A DNA stretch of 12,509 nt, taken from the NCBI GenBank assembly GCA_002737585.1, contig NSIA01000196.1, positions 1 to 12,509 on the forward strand. Reading direction: 5' to 3'. The stretch comes from Planctomycetaceae bacterium (lineage in GTDB: Bacteria > Planctomycetota > Phycisphaerae > Phycisphaerales > SM1A02). Below, piece by piece: positions 5,536-12,509 of this stretch; positions within the stretch are counted from its first letter, which is position 1, and each line of letters starts with the position of its first letter. The notes under the pieces were generated by a model that was given only the letters and a program-made list of their open reading frames with translations, did no database searches and was not told the origin of the DNA. The translations under genes and the position numbers were made by a program.

Positions 5536-7320
5536 TCAGGACCTTCCAAAGTTTCGTTCAAGGTCACGCATGGTGATGCGCAACGCGGTGGGTCGACCGT
5601 GCGGGCATGCGGTGCCGCGCTCAATGCGATCGCGCAAATCAAGAAGTGCTTCAATCTCTGCTGGTGACAATCGATCGCCCGCTTTCACTGATGCCTTGCA
5701 TGCCATCATGTCCAACACTGCATGCAGTGCTGATTCAAAGTCTGCGTGCCCGTCTTCGGCAATCTGCGCTAAGAGACCGGGCACAAACGCCGCTGGCTCA
5801 ACGCCACGCCCAAGGAGAAATGTTGGATACGCATGTACCAAGACCGCGCGCGGGCCGACAGCGCCAAGCTCAATGCCAAGCCGTTCCAAGAGCGGACCAG
5901 CGTCAGCAATGGCTTCCACTGCGCGCGGGTCCGTTTCAATAGCAACCGGCACCAGCATGCGCTGCGACTCCAACGGAGATGCGGCAATGCGTGCCTTCAG
6001 CTCTTCAAACATGCCACGCTCGTGCAGCGCGTGTTGGTCAACCACCAAGATTCCTTCGGCGTCCTCTACAACTAAGTAACTGCCGTGCACCTGCATCACC
6101 CGACGCGCGGTGCGGTTTCCATGCAGCGTTTCCGGTGCCGCGCTGACCAGCGCAACCGGTGGTGTGGCATGCAGCGCCCGGTCAACAGCAAGCGCCGCAA
6201 AGTCACTGAAATCGGTGGAGATCGTGCGGGTCGTGTAGGGCGTTGGGTTCGTGGGGGTCGACGAGATCGCAGGTACAAGGCTGTGCGCATGAGGCATCAG
6301 CGTGAATGATGGCACCAAGTCAGCAGCGCGCAAGGCATCGCGCACCGCACGCATCACGCACTGGTGGACAAAGTTTGGTTGCCGAAAGCGAACCTCGGTC
6401 TTGGCTGGATGCACATTGACATCAACAAGCGATGGATCCATCTCCACCGCCACAAACGCGATAGGAGTTCGCCCCGGATCAACCAGGCCGCGAAAGGCTT
6501 CTTTTACGGCGTGCGCAAGCGTGCGGTCGAGCACGGCGCGTCCGTTCAAGGCAAACCGCAATGCACGCCCGGAGCCGCGCGCAAGTGATGGTCGTCCAAC
6601 CAATCCCCACAGGGTGATCGGTGCCCCACCTTCCAAGACGGTGTCTGCGGTGACTTCCAACAATCCGTCCGCAATTGATTCGCCCAGCACTGCCAGTACG
6701 CGCCGGCGCGCATCAGTGGTTGCGGGAAGATCAACACGCGTCTTACCGTCCGCTACAAGCCGAAATGCAACGTCGGGACGGCACAGAGCTATTGATTCAA
6801 GTACTTCTTCAATGCGTCCCAATTCCGTGCCTGCCGTGCGCAGGAACTTTCGTCGCGCTGGCACGTTGTGAAACAACTGTCGCACTTCAACCACCGTGCC
6901 GACTGGACAGCCGGCTGGACGCACTTCGCTGGCAATGCCGCCATCCACTTCAATGCGTGCGCCAGCGTCGCTCCCGGTCACTCGACTGGTGATTGAAAGG
7001 CGCGAAACGCTGGCGATGGAGGCGAGCGCTTCGCCGCGAAAGCCCATGGTGCCGATGGCGGCAAGATCATCGGACGAAGAAATCTTGCTGGTTGCATGGC
7101 TCGCGATGGCAAGCGGAAGTTCATCCGCGGCAATACCGCCGCCATCGTCCGCCACCACGATGCGATCCACTCCACCACCTTCCACGGAGACCTCAATCCG
7201 TTGCGCACCGGCGTCGATGGCGTTCTCCACCAGCTCCTTCACGACGCTGGCCGGTCGCTCCACCACCTCGCCTGCGGCAATTTGATCAACAAGCTGGCGT
7301 GGCAGAAGACGAATCGGCAT
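5536..7320 (-). CDS. mutL: DNA mismatch repair protein MutL
   Basis: 594 residues, a normal length. MutL acts after MutS recognises a mismatch; its N-terminal GHKL ATPase closes on DNA and its C-terminal domain nicks the strand. Seen here: Glu32 and Asn33-containing motif, Asp-Asp-Gly-Gly-Gly-Ile (58-63), Ala-Thr-Ser-Lys-Ile (76-80), Gly-Phe-Arg-Gly-Glu-Ala-Leu (93-99), and Asn-Val-His-Pro-Ala-Lys (302-307). The endonuclease motif Asp-Gln-His-Ala-x2-Glu-x4-Glu is intact (428-439), with Ala-Cys-Lys-Ala-Ser-Val-Lys (540-546) and Cys-Pro-His-Gly-Arg-Pro (572-577). It is therefore the nicking type expected in organisms without MutH. A low-complexity Ser/Thr/Pro linker separates the two halves (about 345-395). 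No mutS is adjacent. No Shine-Dalgarno sequence precedes the ATG. Confidence 0.97.
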   Translation of the reverse strand: MPIRLLPRQLVDQIAAGEVVERPASVVKELVENAIDAGAQRIEVSVEGGGVDRIVVADDGGGIAADELPLAIASHATSKISSSDDLAAIGTMGFRGEALASIASVSRLSITSRVTGSDAGARIEVDGGIASEVRPAGCPVGTVVEVRQLFHNVPARRKFLRTAGTELGRIEEVLESIALCRPDVAFRLVADGKTRVDLPATTDARRRVLAVLGESIADGLLEVTADTVLEGGAPITLWGLVGRPSLARGSGRALRFALNGRAVLDRTLAHAVKEAFRGLVDPGRTPIAFVAVEMDPSLVDVNVHPAKTEVRFRQPNFVHQCVMRAVRDALRAADLVPSFTLMPHAHSLVPAISSTPTNPTPYTTRTISTDFSDFAALAVDRALHATPPVALVSAAPETLHGNRTARRVMQVHGSYLVVEDAEGILVVDQHALHERGMFEELKARIAASPLESQRMLVPVAIETDPRAVEAIADAGPLLERLGIELGAVGPRAVLVHAYPTFLLGRGVEPAAFVPGLLAQIAEDGHADFESALHAVLDMMACKASVKAGDRLSPAEIEALLDLRDRIERGTACPHGRPTALRITMRDLERNFGRS

Positions 7321-7326
7321 GCGCGG

Positions 7327-7332
7327 ATTGTA
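7327..7332 (-). promoter_or_regulatory. -10 element of mutL, possible leaderless start
   Basis: On the minus strand TACAAT (five of six consensus bases) ends six bases before the mutL ATG, so the transcript would begin at or next to the start codon. This, and the absence of a ribosome-binding site, suggests a leaderless mRNA. No convincing -35 hexamer is seen at the right distance. Confidence 0.4.
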
Positions 7333-7384
7333 AAGATCGCGCCGAGTACTGGACTTGAAGCGCCTTCCATGTCACACTACCGCC

Positions 7385-8182
7385 ATGGAAACGCCTAGGA
7401 CGGGCAGCAATTCCGGTGCAGGACGCACCCCGGCAAAGCCAAAGACCTCCACCGTTGCCATTGGTGACATTCATGGATGCGGGGCAGAGTTTGAGCAGTT
7501 GCTGCTCCTAGTGGATCGTTGGTTTCCCGGCGCGCGCATTGTCTTGGTTGGGGATCTCTTCACCAAAGGACCCGAGCCGGGTCGCGTGGTGCGAGCCATC
7601 ATGGATCGCCGCGCGCAGGGTCATCGCGTGGATCTCGTGTGCGGCAACCATGACCTGCGGCTCCTGAGCGCCGTGGTGCGCATGCAGTCAGGCGCCAGCA
7701 TCGATCTCTTACCACGCACCGAGCGCGTCGCCATTGAAATGCTGCAACGTGCCGGACTCATGCGCGAAGCAACATGGCTATTGACTGAGGCATGCGACCG
7801 CGTGGAAGTGCGACATCCACGCGGGGCCTGGACGGTTGTCCATGGCGGCATCGATCCGAAACTTGGCATTGAGAACACGCCCGACGACGTGAAGATCCAC
7901 ATCAAGGCGGCCGAAGGTGAGCAAAATTGGTGGGAGCGCTATGACGGCTCCGAGGGGCTGATCATCGTCGGACATCGACCAGTCCGGCAGCCAATCATCC
8001 TTCGATCTGAAAGCGGCGCGCCGTACTTTGCAAACATTGATACGGGTTGCGCATACGGTGGTGCGCTGACGGCGTATTGCATTGAAGCAGATCAAGTGTT
8101 GCAAGTGCACGGCGAGACACTGCCGATTCCTGGTATTGAAGTTCCAACCGCGTTCCGTGGGCAGCGTTCCACGAGTGGTTGA
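7385..8182 (+). CDS. ApaH/PrpE-like metallophosphatase (symmetrical Ap4A hydrolase or Ser/Thr phosphatase family)
   Basis: 265 residues from the ATG at 7385; a TTG at 7355 in frame is possible, but the first 20 residues are already variable. The calcineurin-type metal-binding motifs are in order: Gly-Asp-Ile-His-Gly (27-31), Gly-Asp-Leu-Phe-Thr-Lys-Gly-Pro (56-63), Gly-Asn-His-Asp (87-90), Val-His-Gly-Gly (152-155) and Gly-His-Arg-Pro (196-199), followed by Ile-Asp-Thr-Gly-Cys...Gly-Gly-Ala-Leu-Thr-Ala. The last block is typical of diadenosine tetraphosphatase and related protein phosphatases. The two-metal centre would cleave Ap4A or phospho-Ser/Thr; the sequence does not separate these. Divergent from mutL across 64 bases and convergent with nadE. 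No Shine-Dalgarno sequence is visible. Confidence 0.9.
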   Translation: METPRTGSNSGAGRTPAKPKTSTVAIGDIHGCGAEFEQLLLLVDRWFPGARIVLVGDLFTKGPEPGRVVRAIMDRRAQGHRVDLVCGNHDLRLLSAVVRMQSGASIDLLPRTERVAIEMLQRAGLMREATWLLTEACDRVEVRHPRGAWTVVHGGIDPKLGIENTPDDVKIHIKAAEGEQNWWERYDGSEGLIIVGHRPVRQPIILRSESGAPYFANIDTGCAYGGALTAYCIEADQVLQVHGETLPIPGIEVPTAFRGQRSTSG

Positions 8183-8220
8183 GTAGCGCGACGAATTGAC
8201 GCGTGGATACAGGCTAGAAA

Positions 8221-9942
8221 CTAGCGAACATCGCGCATGACGATCGGCATTCGCCGGCCCGGACCGAACGCGCGCGCACTCAGACGAATGATCACCGGAG
8301 CTTGGGCGCGCTTGTACTGCGCCATGTCAATCGCGCGGGTCCATCGCTCTACTACAGCACGGTCCAGTTGGTGAGCGAGTGCAATTGAATCGATGGAACG
8401 CTCTTCTTCCACCCAGCCGCGCACGATGGCGTCAAGCACTTCATACGGCGGAAGCGAGTCTTGATCTGCTTGATCGGGCCGAAGTTCAGCGCTGGGGATC
8501 TTGGTGATACTCGCCTCTGGAATCGGCGGTTGGGAACACTGCCAATCCACGCCGGAAGCGAGCGCCAACTCTGGGTAGTGCTCGTTCGCCCACCTCGCCA
8601 GCGCCCAAACGTCCGTCTTCAAGATGTCACCGATCGGTGCCAGCGCGCCACACATATCACCATACAGCGTGGAATAGCCAACTGCGTACTCGCTCTTGTT
8701 TCCAGTAGCGAGAACGAGGGCGCCCGTTGCATTCGAGAATGCCATCAGTTGAATACCGCGCAGACGACTTTGTAGATTCTCATCAACCAATCCGTCCAGC
8801 ACCGCACCAACCTTGGCAAGGTACGGCTGCAAATGCGTCGCCAGCGCCTCATGCGCAGGTTCAATTGGAATCTCCAGCGCCTGCATGCCAAGTCGCCGCG
8901 CCAACTCCCACGCATCAGCGCGCGAACCATCACTGGAGAACTTGCTGGGCATCAGTATCCCAGTGACACGGTCCGCACCCAGGGCAGCACACGCCAGCGC
9001 GGCAACCAGAGCACTGTCAATTCCGCCCGACAGTCCAAGCACCGCGTGACTGTGACCAGTCTTACGGAAATAGCCTGCAATTCCCGTGACAACGGAGTGC
9101 CAGCGCTCGGCGTGCTCTGCTCCTGGAGTGTCCAGTGCGGGACTGCGCTCCGCGGCGATGGGCGGGGCTTTGAAATCGTGCACCAGCGCATCCCTACCCC
9201 AGCGCGCAGCAGAAACAGCGGTTCCATCAGGAAACACAATGCGCGCGTCACCATCGAAGACCAGATCGTCGTCCGCTCCGGATGCGTTCAGTGAACACAG
9301 CGGAACGCCTGCGCGTTGTGCTGCAGAGCGCAAGATCTCCACATGGCGCGCATGCTTTCCTGCCGCGCATGGACTTGCGGAAGGACTGACGATCACCGTT
9401 GCACCCGCGGCAACGGACTCTGCGACTGGGTCAATAGAATACGAGTGGCCTGCGGCAACCGCGTCTTCAGCACGCCACAGGTCTTCGCAGATGACAATGC
9501 CAACGCGCTCTGTGCCACAGGAAATCACTACGGGCGATCGACCAGCAGCAAAGTGCCGCGGCTCGTCAAAGACGTCGTAATCGGGAAGCAGACGCTTAGC
9601 GTAGGTTGCTTCCACACGACCGCCCCGCAGCACTGCCACCACATTCATGAGTGCGGAACCAGGACCGGCCACGTGCACGACGGTGCCCACAAGCACGGCA
9701 ACATCGCCAGCGCCGTTACTCTGCAGGCTGGCCGCCAACGCCACCACGGCGCGTTCACAGGTAGCAACAAATCCTTCCCGTTGCAGAAGGTCCCGCGGCG
9801 GATAGCCAACCATGGCGAGTTCCGGAAAGACCACGCAGTGCGAGCCGGCATTGGAAAGCTCCACCGCGCGATCAAGCATTCGCCGGGAATTTCCGGGAAC
9901 ATCGCCAACGAGGGAATCGAAGCGTGCAAGCGCAATCCGCAT
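8221..9942 (-). CDS. nadE: Glutamine-dependent NAD+ synthetase
   Basis: 573 residues, a normal two-domain length. It makes NAD+ from deamido-NAD+ with ATP and ammonia released from glutamine. The N-terminal nitrilase-type amidase carries the Glu-Lys-Cys triad: Glu41 (Phe-Pro-Glu-Leu-Ala), Lys116 (Tyr-Ala-Lys-Arg-Leu-Leu-Pro) and Cys152 (Ile-Cys-Glu-Asp-Leu-Trp). The C-terminal synthetase has the pyrophosphate loop Ser-Gly-Gly-Ile-Asp-Ser (305-310), a Thr-Gly-Asn-Lys-Ser-Glu block, and Gly-Asp-Ile-Leu-Lys-Thr. All key residues are present, so it should be active and cytoplasmic. The ATG lacks a Shine-Dalgarno sequence. It lies 44 bases downstream of the DNA-binding receiver gene and could share its transcript. 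Its end is 38 bases from the convergent phosphatase. Confidence 0.97.
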   Translation of the reverse strand: MRIALARFDSLVGDVPGNSRRMLDRAVELSNAGSHCVVFPELAMVGYPPRDLLQREGFVATCERAVVALAASLQSNGAGDVAVLVGTVVHVAGPGSALMNVVAVLRGGRVEATYAKRLLPDYDVFDEPRHFAAGRSPVVISCGTERVGIVICEDLWRAEDAVAAGHSYSIDPVAESVAAGATVIVSPSASPCAAGKHARHVEILRSAAQRAGVPLCSLNASGADDDLVFDGDARIVFPDGTAVSAARWGRDALVHDFKAPPIAAERSPALDTPGAEHAERWHSVVTGIAGYFRKTGHSHAVLGLSGGIDSALVAALACAALGADRVTGILMPSKFSSDGSRADAWELARRLGMQALEIPIEPAHEALATHLQPYLAKVGAVLDGLVDENLQSRLRGIQLMAFSNATGALVLATGNKSEYAVGYSTLYGDMCGALAPIGDILKTDVWALARWANEHYPELALASGVDWQCSQPPIPEASITKIPSAELRPDQADQDSLPPYEVLDAIVRGWVEEERSIDSIALAHQLDRAVVERWTRAIDMAQYKRAQAPVIIRLSARAFGPGRRMPIVMRDVR

Positions 9943-9986
9943 GGGACGGACAGTCTAGGTGGCAATGCCGCGCTGCGGAGGCAATG

Positions 9987-10589
9987 TCAACCAGCGCGGC
10001 GAGCATTCATCCGTGGCGCGGTGACTGCTTCAAGCAGCACACGCACCGAATACGGCTTGTGGATCACCGCTTCAAATCCCCGGCGAGTGAGCGAGGTGCC
10101 GCCATCCGGAAATGCCGCACCGCTTGCAAAGAAGCGGGTGCTGGCAAAGTTGGCGCGCGACCGAAGCGCAGTGATGAACGCCACCGGATCACCGGCCGAG
10201 CAGTCAAACACCACCACATCCGGCACTGAGGATCCACACGCAATCGCCGCGGACAATGCATCGGAGGCGGTCTCTACGGTGAAACCACCGACGTCCGTCA
10301 ATACTTCGCGAACGGTCTCCGTAGCGGTTCGGTCCAGGTCAACCAAGAGAACACGGGTGGTGGTTGCCGCTTGCGGCGCTTCGGCCGTAAACGGAATCCC
10401 GTGAGCAGTAACAAAGTTCTCGAGCGCGGAAACATGAACACGACGATCACGCGAACCAGGAATTCGGTAGCCCTCAAGCCGACCGCCGTCGATCCACTTG
10501 CTCACGGTGCGCGCTGCCACATTGCAGATGCGCGCAACTTCGCCAGTGGTGAGTGCTTCTTTTTCCGTGCCGAATGCGTTCTGTGCCAT
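9987..10589 (-). CDS. Regulator with N-terminal excisionase/MerR-like helix-turn-helix and C-terminal receiver domain
   Basis: 200 residues. The start at 10589 is preferred because GGAG lies six bases upstream; an ATG four codons earlier (10601) has AAGGAG only one base before it, too close. Residues 13-60 form an excisionase-type helix-turn-helix (Thr-Thr-Gly-Glu-Val-Ala-Arg...Thr-Val-Ser-Lys-Trp-Ile-Asp-Gly-Gly-Arg-Leu). After a linker, residues 78-190 form a receiver: acidic Asp84/Asp86, phospho-acceptor Asp129 (Val-Val-Val-Phe-Asp), Ser156, and Lys178-Pro179. All phosphorylation residues are present. This order is the reverse of the usual response regulator. No sensor kinase is adjacent. 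It presumably binds DNA and responds to phosphorylation; targets are unknown, nadE just downstream being the obvious candidate. Confidence 0.88.
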   Translation of the reverse strand: MAQNAFGTEKEALTTGEVARICNVAARTVSKWIDGGRLEGYRIPGSRDRRVHVSALENFVTAHGIPFTAEAPQAATTTRVLLVDLDRTATETVREVLTDVGGFTVETASDALSAAIACGSSVPDVVVFDCSAGDPVAFITALRSRANFASTRFFASGAAFPDGGTSLTRRGFEAVIHKPYSVRVLLEAVTAPRMNARRAG

Positions 10590-10717
10590 GTGATTCTCCA
10601 TGCTCCTTAAAGCGCGACATAGGTGGCACCGCATCCAGAGGTGGACGCTGAGCCACCGCATGGATCGGCGCCCCGGAACGCCGTCTGTAGTTCACATCAC
10701 CGGATTTTTGAAGAAAT

Positions 10718-11977
10718 TCACTCCAACGGTTCGCTGCGGGAGGTAATACGGACCCCGCGTGCGTGCAGGGCTGCAAACAGCTCCTGCGCATGACTGCGGT
10801 CCCGCACCTCAACAATGCATTGCACGGTGACAGTCGAAACATCGGCTTCGCCGAAAGTGCGCTCATGAACGATGTCTTGAACACTGGCACCGCACTTGGC
10901 GAGGGTTCCAGCAAGATCAGCCAAGCCGCCCGGACGATCGCTAATCACCGCTGAGAAGTTCACAAGCCGACCATCAACTGCAAGACCCTGCTCAATGACG
11001 CGGCTAAACACGAGCGGATCAATGTTGCCTCCACAGAGAACCAGCGCCACGCGCTTGCCCTTCAGTGAATCCAACTTACCTGCCAAGAATGCTGCCAGCG
11101 GTGCTGCACCAGCGCCTTCAACCACGCACTTCTCTAATTCGGCCAGCCGAAGAATTGCCAGCGCGATGGCGTTCTCATCAACCGCCACACACTCATCGAC
11201 GCGCGTTCGTGCAATCTCAAAGCTACGAGCCCCAACTTCCGGCACTGCCAGACCGTCGGCGAGCGTGGCTACTGATGAAACGCGCACCGGCTTGCCCGCG
11301 GCCATAGCCGCAGCGAAACTTGCGCATCGGGATGGCTCAACACCAACAATCCGCACGCGTGGCGCCAGTTCTTTGGTTGCCAAAGCAATGCCAGCAATCA
11401 AACCCGCACCACCGATCGGCACCACGATGGCATCAAGATCGGCAACTTGCTCAAGAATTTCCAGACCAACGGTGCCCTGCCCTGCAACAATCGCCGCGTC
11501 GTTGAAGCCATTGATGTACGTCAGACGTTCATCAGCTACCAACAGATCCGCGCGGCTGCGTGCCTCGGCGATGTTGTCGCCGTGATTCAGAACGCGCGCG
11601 CCCAGTTCACGACACCGCCGCTGCTTTACTAACGGGGCATGCGTTGGCATGACCACGGTCACTGGAATGCCAAGCCGCTTGCCGTGTAAAGCCAACGCCA
11701 GCGCGTGATTGCCTGCACTTGCTGCAATTACGCCACGAGCACGCTCTTCGGCGCTGAGCAGGAGCAACGCATTGCACGCCCCACGCTCCTTGAAGCTGCC
11801 GGCACGTTGCTGGTATTCCAATTTGCAAAATACCTGCGCGCCAATGATTACTGAAAGCGCCGGGCTTTCAACACACGGCGTGACCAACACCCCGCCCGCG
11901 ATACGTTGCCGGGCTGCAACGATGTCCGCAAAGCAAACATCAGTGACAGCGTGCGCGGTCGCTTGAATGGTTGCCAT
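10718..11977 (-). CDS. ilvA: Threonine ammonia-lyase (threonine deaminase) with one C-terminal ACT domain
   Basis: 419 residues. It converts threonine to 2-oxobutanoate and ammonia, the first step towards isoleucine. The fold-type II PLP enzyme motifs are clear: Gly-Ser-Phe-Lys-Glu-Arg-Gly with the PLP lysine Lys63, Ala-Gly-Asn-His-Ala (88-92), Pro-Ile-Gly-Gly-Ala-Gly phosphate loop (187-192), and Leu-Cys-Gly-Gly-Asn-Ile-Asp (314-320). A single ACT domain begins near residue 338 (Arg-Leu-Val-Asn-Phe) and probably senses an amino acid. This is the medium-length form, shorter than the two-ACT biosynthetic enzyme. The ATG at 11977 is chosen over an upstream in-frame start that would overlap pckA; GAGG lies 11 bases upstream, rather far. 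It follows pckA after 22 bases, so cotranscription is likely. Confidence 0.95.
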   Translation of the reverse strand: MATIQATAHAVTDVCFADIVAARQRIAGGVLVTPCVESPALSVIIGAQVFCKLEYQQRAGSFKERGACNALLLLSAEERARGVIAASAGNHALALALHGKRLGIPVTVVMPTHAPLVKQRRCRELGARVLNHGDNIAEARSRADLLVADERLTYINGFNDAAIVAGQGTVGLEILEQVADLDAIVVPIGGAGLIAGIALATKELAPRVRIVGVEPSRCASFAAAMAAGKPVRVSSVATLADGLAVPEVGARSFEIARTRVDECVAVDENAIALAILRLAELEKCVVEGAGAAPLAAFLAGKLDSLKGKRVALVLCGGNIDPLVFSRVIEQGLAVDGRLVNFSAVISDRPGGLADLAGTLAKCGASVQDIVHERTFGEADVSTVTVQCIVEVRDRSHAQELFAALHARGVRITSRSEPLE

Positions 11978-11982
11978 GGTCT

Positions 11983-11992
11983 GAGGTACCTC
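11983..11992. repeat. 10-bp perfect palindrome between pckA and ilvA
   Basis: GAGGTACCTC is a perfect palindrome in the 22-base gap between pckA and ilvA. It contains the only Shine-Dalgarno-like GAGG for ilvA, eleven bases from the ATG. It could influence ilvA translation, or be chance in a short spacer. Confidence 0.3.
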
Positions 11993-11999
11993 GGGCCGG

Positions 12000-12509
12000 T
12001 TAGGCCTTCGGACCAGCCTTCCGGACGCCGTCACTCAGCGTGTATTTGGCGTCGTTGCCACGGAAACGCGTGGCGAGATCCTTCGCCATAGCGTCGTACG
12101 CAGCCTTGTCGGCCCAGGTGTTGCGGGGGTCAAGCACTTCGGTCGGAACACCAGGAACAGCGGTTGGCATGTGCAGTCCAAAGATCGGATGCTCAACAAA
12201 CTTGGCGTTCGCCAACGATCCGTCCAGGACAGCCGAAAGAATGGCGCGCGTGTAACTCAACTTAAAGCGACTTCCAACGCCGTACGGGCCACCGGTCCAA
12301 CCAGTGTTCACCAGCCACACGGTGCTGCCATGCTGCTTGATCTTCTCTGCCAGCATCGCGGCATATGCCATCGGCTCGCGCGGCATGAATGGTCCACCGA
12401 AGCACGCGCTGAAATTGGGAGTGGGCTCCTTGACGCCCGCCTCAGTACCAGCAAGCTTGGAGGTGTAGCCATTCACAAAGTAGTACTGCGCCTGTTCAGG
12501 AGTGAGCTT
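12000..12509 (-). CDS. pckA: Phosphoenolpyruvate carboxykinase (ATP), C-terminal 169 residues; N-terminus beyond window
   Basis: The frame is open from the window edge to the TAA at 12000. It reads Lys-Leu-Thr-Pro-Glu-Gln-Ala at the edge, then Gly-Tyr-Thr-Ser-Lys-Leu-Ala-Gly-Thr-Glu, Glu-Pro-Thr-Pro-Asn-Phe-Ser-Ala-Cys-Phe-Gly, Leu-Val-Asn-Thr-Gly-Trp, Thr-Arg-Ala-Ile-Leu and Leu-Asp-Pro-Arg-Asn-Thr-Trp. These are the hallmark C-terminal blocks of ATP-dependent PEP carboxykinase, which makes PEP from oxaloacetate and ATP and so starts gluconeogenesis. The GTG inside this stretch (12476) is an internal valine, not a start. The catalytic N-terminal part, including the nucleotide loop, lies outside the window. 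It is upstream of ilvA in the same direction. Confidence 0.97.
   Translation of the reverse strand, partial: KLTPEQAQYYFVNGYTSKLAGTEAGVKEPTPNFSACFGGPFMPREPMAYAAMLAEKIKQHGSTVWLVNTGWTGGPYGVGSRFKLSYTRAILSAVLDGSLANAKFVEHPIFGLHMPTAVPGVPTEVLDPRNTWADKAAYDAMAKDLATRFRGNDAKYTLSDGVRKAGPKA

Noticed and set aside
4759..5667. Plus-strand open frame of 302 codons opposite the hydrolase-fold gene
   Set aside because: Ser/Ala/Thr/Pro-rich without recognisable motifs, and it mirrors the supported minus-strand gene.
8213..8225. Small inverted repeat between the phosphatase and nadE as a bidirectional terminator
   Set aside because: The stem is only five base pairs and lacks a T-run.
9985..9990. Perfect minus-strand TTGACA upstream of nadE as a -35 box
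   Set aside because: There is no acceptable -10 at 16-18 bases; TAGACT lies 27 bases away. The hexamer overlaps the stop codon of the upstream gene.
10684..10712. Possible promoter (TTCAAA, 17 bases, TACAGA) before the helix-turn-helix/receiver gene
   Set aside because: Only four and three of six consensus matches. The 128-base gap may hold a promoter, but this one cannot be supported.
1..12509. Mobile elements, CRISPR arrays, tRNA or rRNA genes
   Set aside because: No transposase or integrase motifs, spaced direct repeats, tRNA cloverleaf or rRNA signature were noticed on either strand.

Overview
The window is most likely a chromosomal piece of a planctomycete, probably of the class Phycisphaerae. 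The main evidence is the secreted protein at 2730-3668. It ends in a paired, calcium-binding, dockerin-like tail with a Cys-x-x-Cys linker and a final Leu-Gly-Asn-Trp, a pattern I associate with Phycisphaerae. It is followed by a short-leader pseudopilin and preceded by an exported HEAT-type protein. No mobile element, CRISPR array, rRNA or tRNA was seen, and codon use and GC look uniform.

Layout, left to right. (1) 1-2164, minus: a long exported HEAT-like repeat protein, cut at its C-terminus by the window edge, with a promoter and a hairpin-rich leader at 2165-2368. (2) 2402-4690, plus: a weak -10, a cobalamin (B12) riboswitch at 2414-2652, an expression-platform hairpin, then three tightly packed genes: a secreted Tyr-Gly-Asn-Ala-type surface protein with a dockerin-like tail, a type II/IV pseudopilin, and a small BFD-type [2Fe-2S] protein. 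(3) 4656-7320, minus: mutL followed four bases later by an alpha/beta-hydrolase-fold protein that appears to have lost its catalytic serine and histidine. Its end overlaps the end of the BFD gene on the opposite strand. (4) 7385-8182, plus: an ApaH/PrpE-like metallophosphatase, divergent from mutL across 64 bases. (5) 8221-12509, minus: pckA (C-terminal part only), ilvA, a DNA-binding plus receiver-domain regulator, and nadE, all in the same direction.

Most of the window is central metabolism and DNA repair: ATP-dependent PEP carboxykinase, threonine deaminase, glutamine-dependent NAD synthetase and MutL. The part most worth attention is the B12-riboswitch operon. It couples a vitamin-B12 sensor to a surface protein, a pseudopilin and an iron-sulfur protein, with no BtuB-type transporter or cobalamin biosynthesis gene in view. 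My working inference is a B12 capture or handling module at the cell surface. The riboswitch itself is well supported by conserved motifs in order and a nine-base-pair closing stem; the function of the operon is inference.
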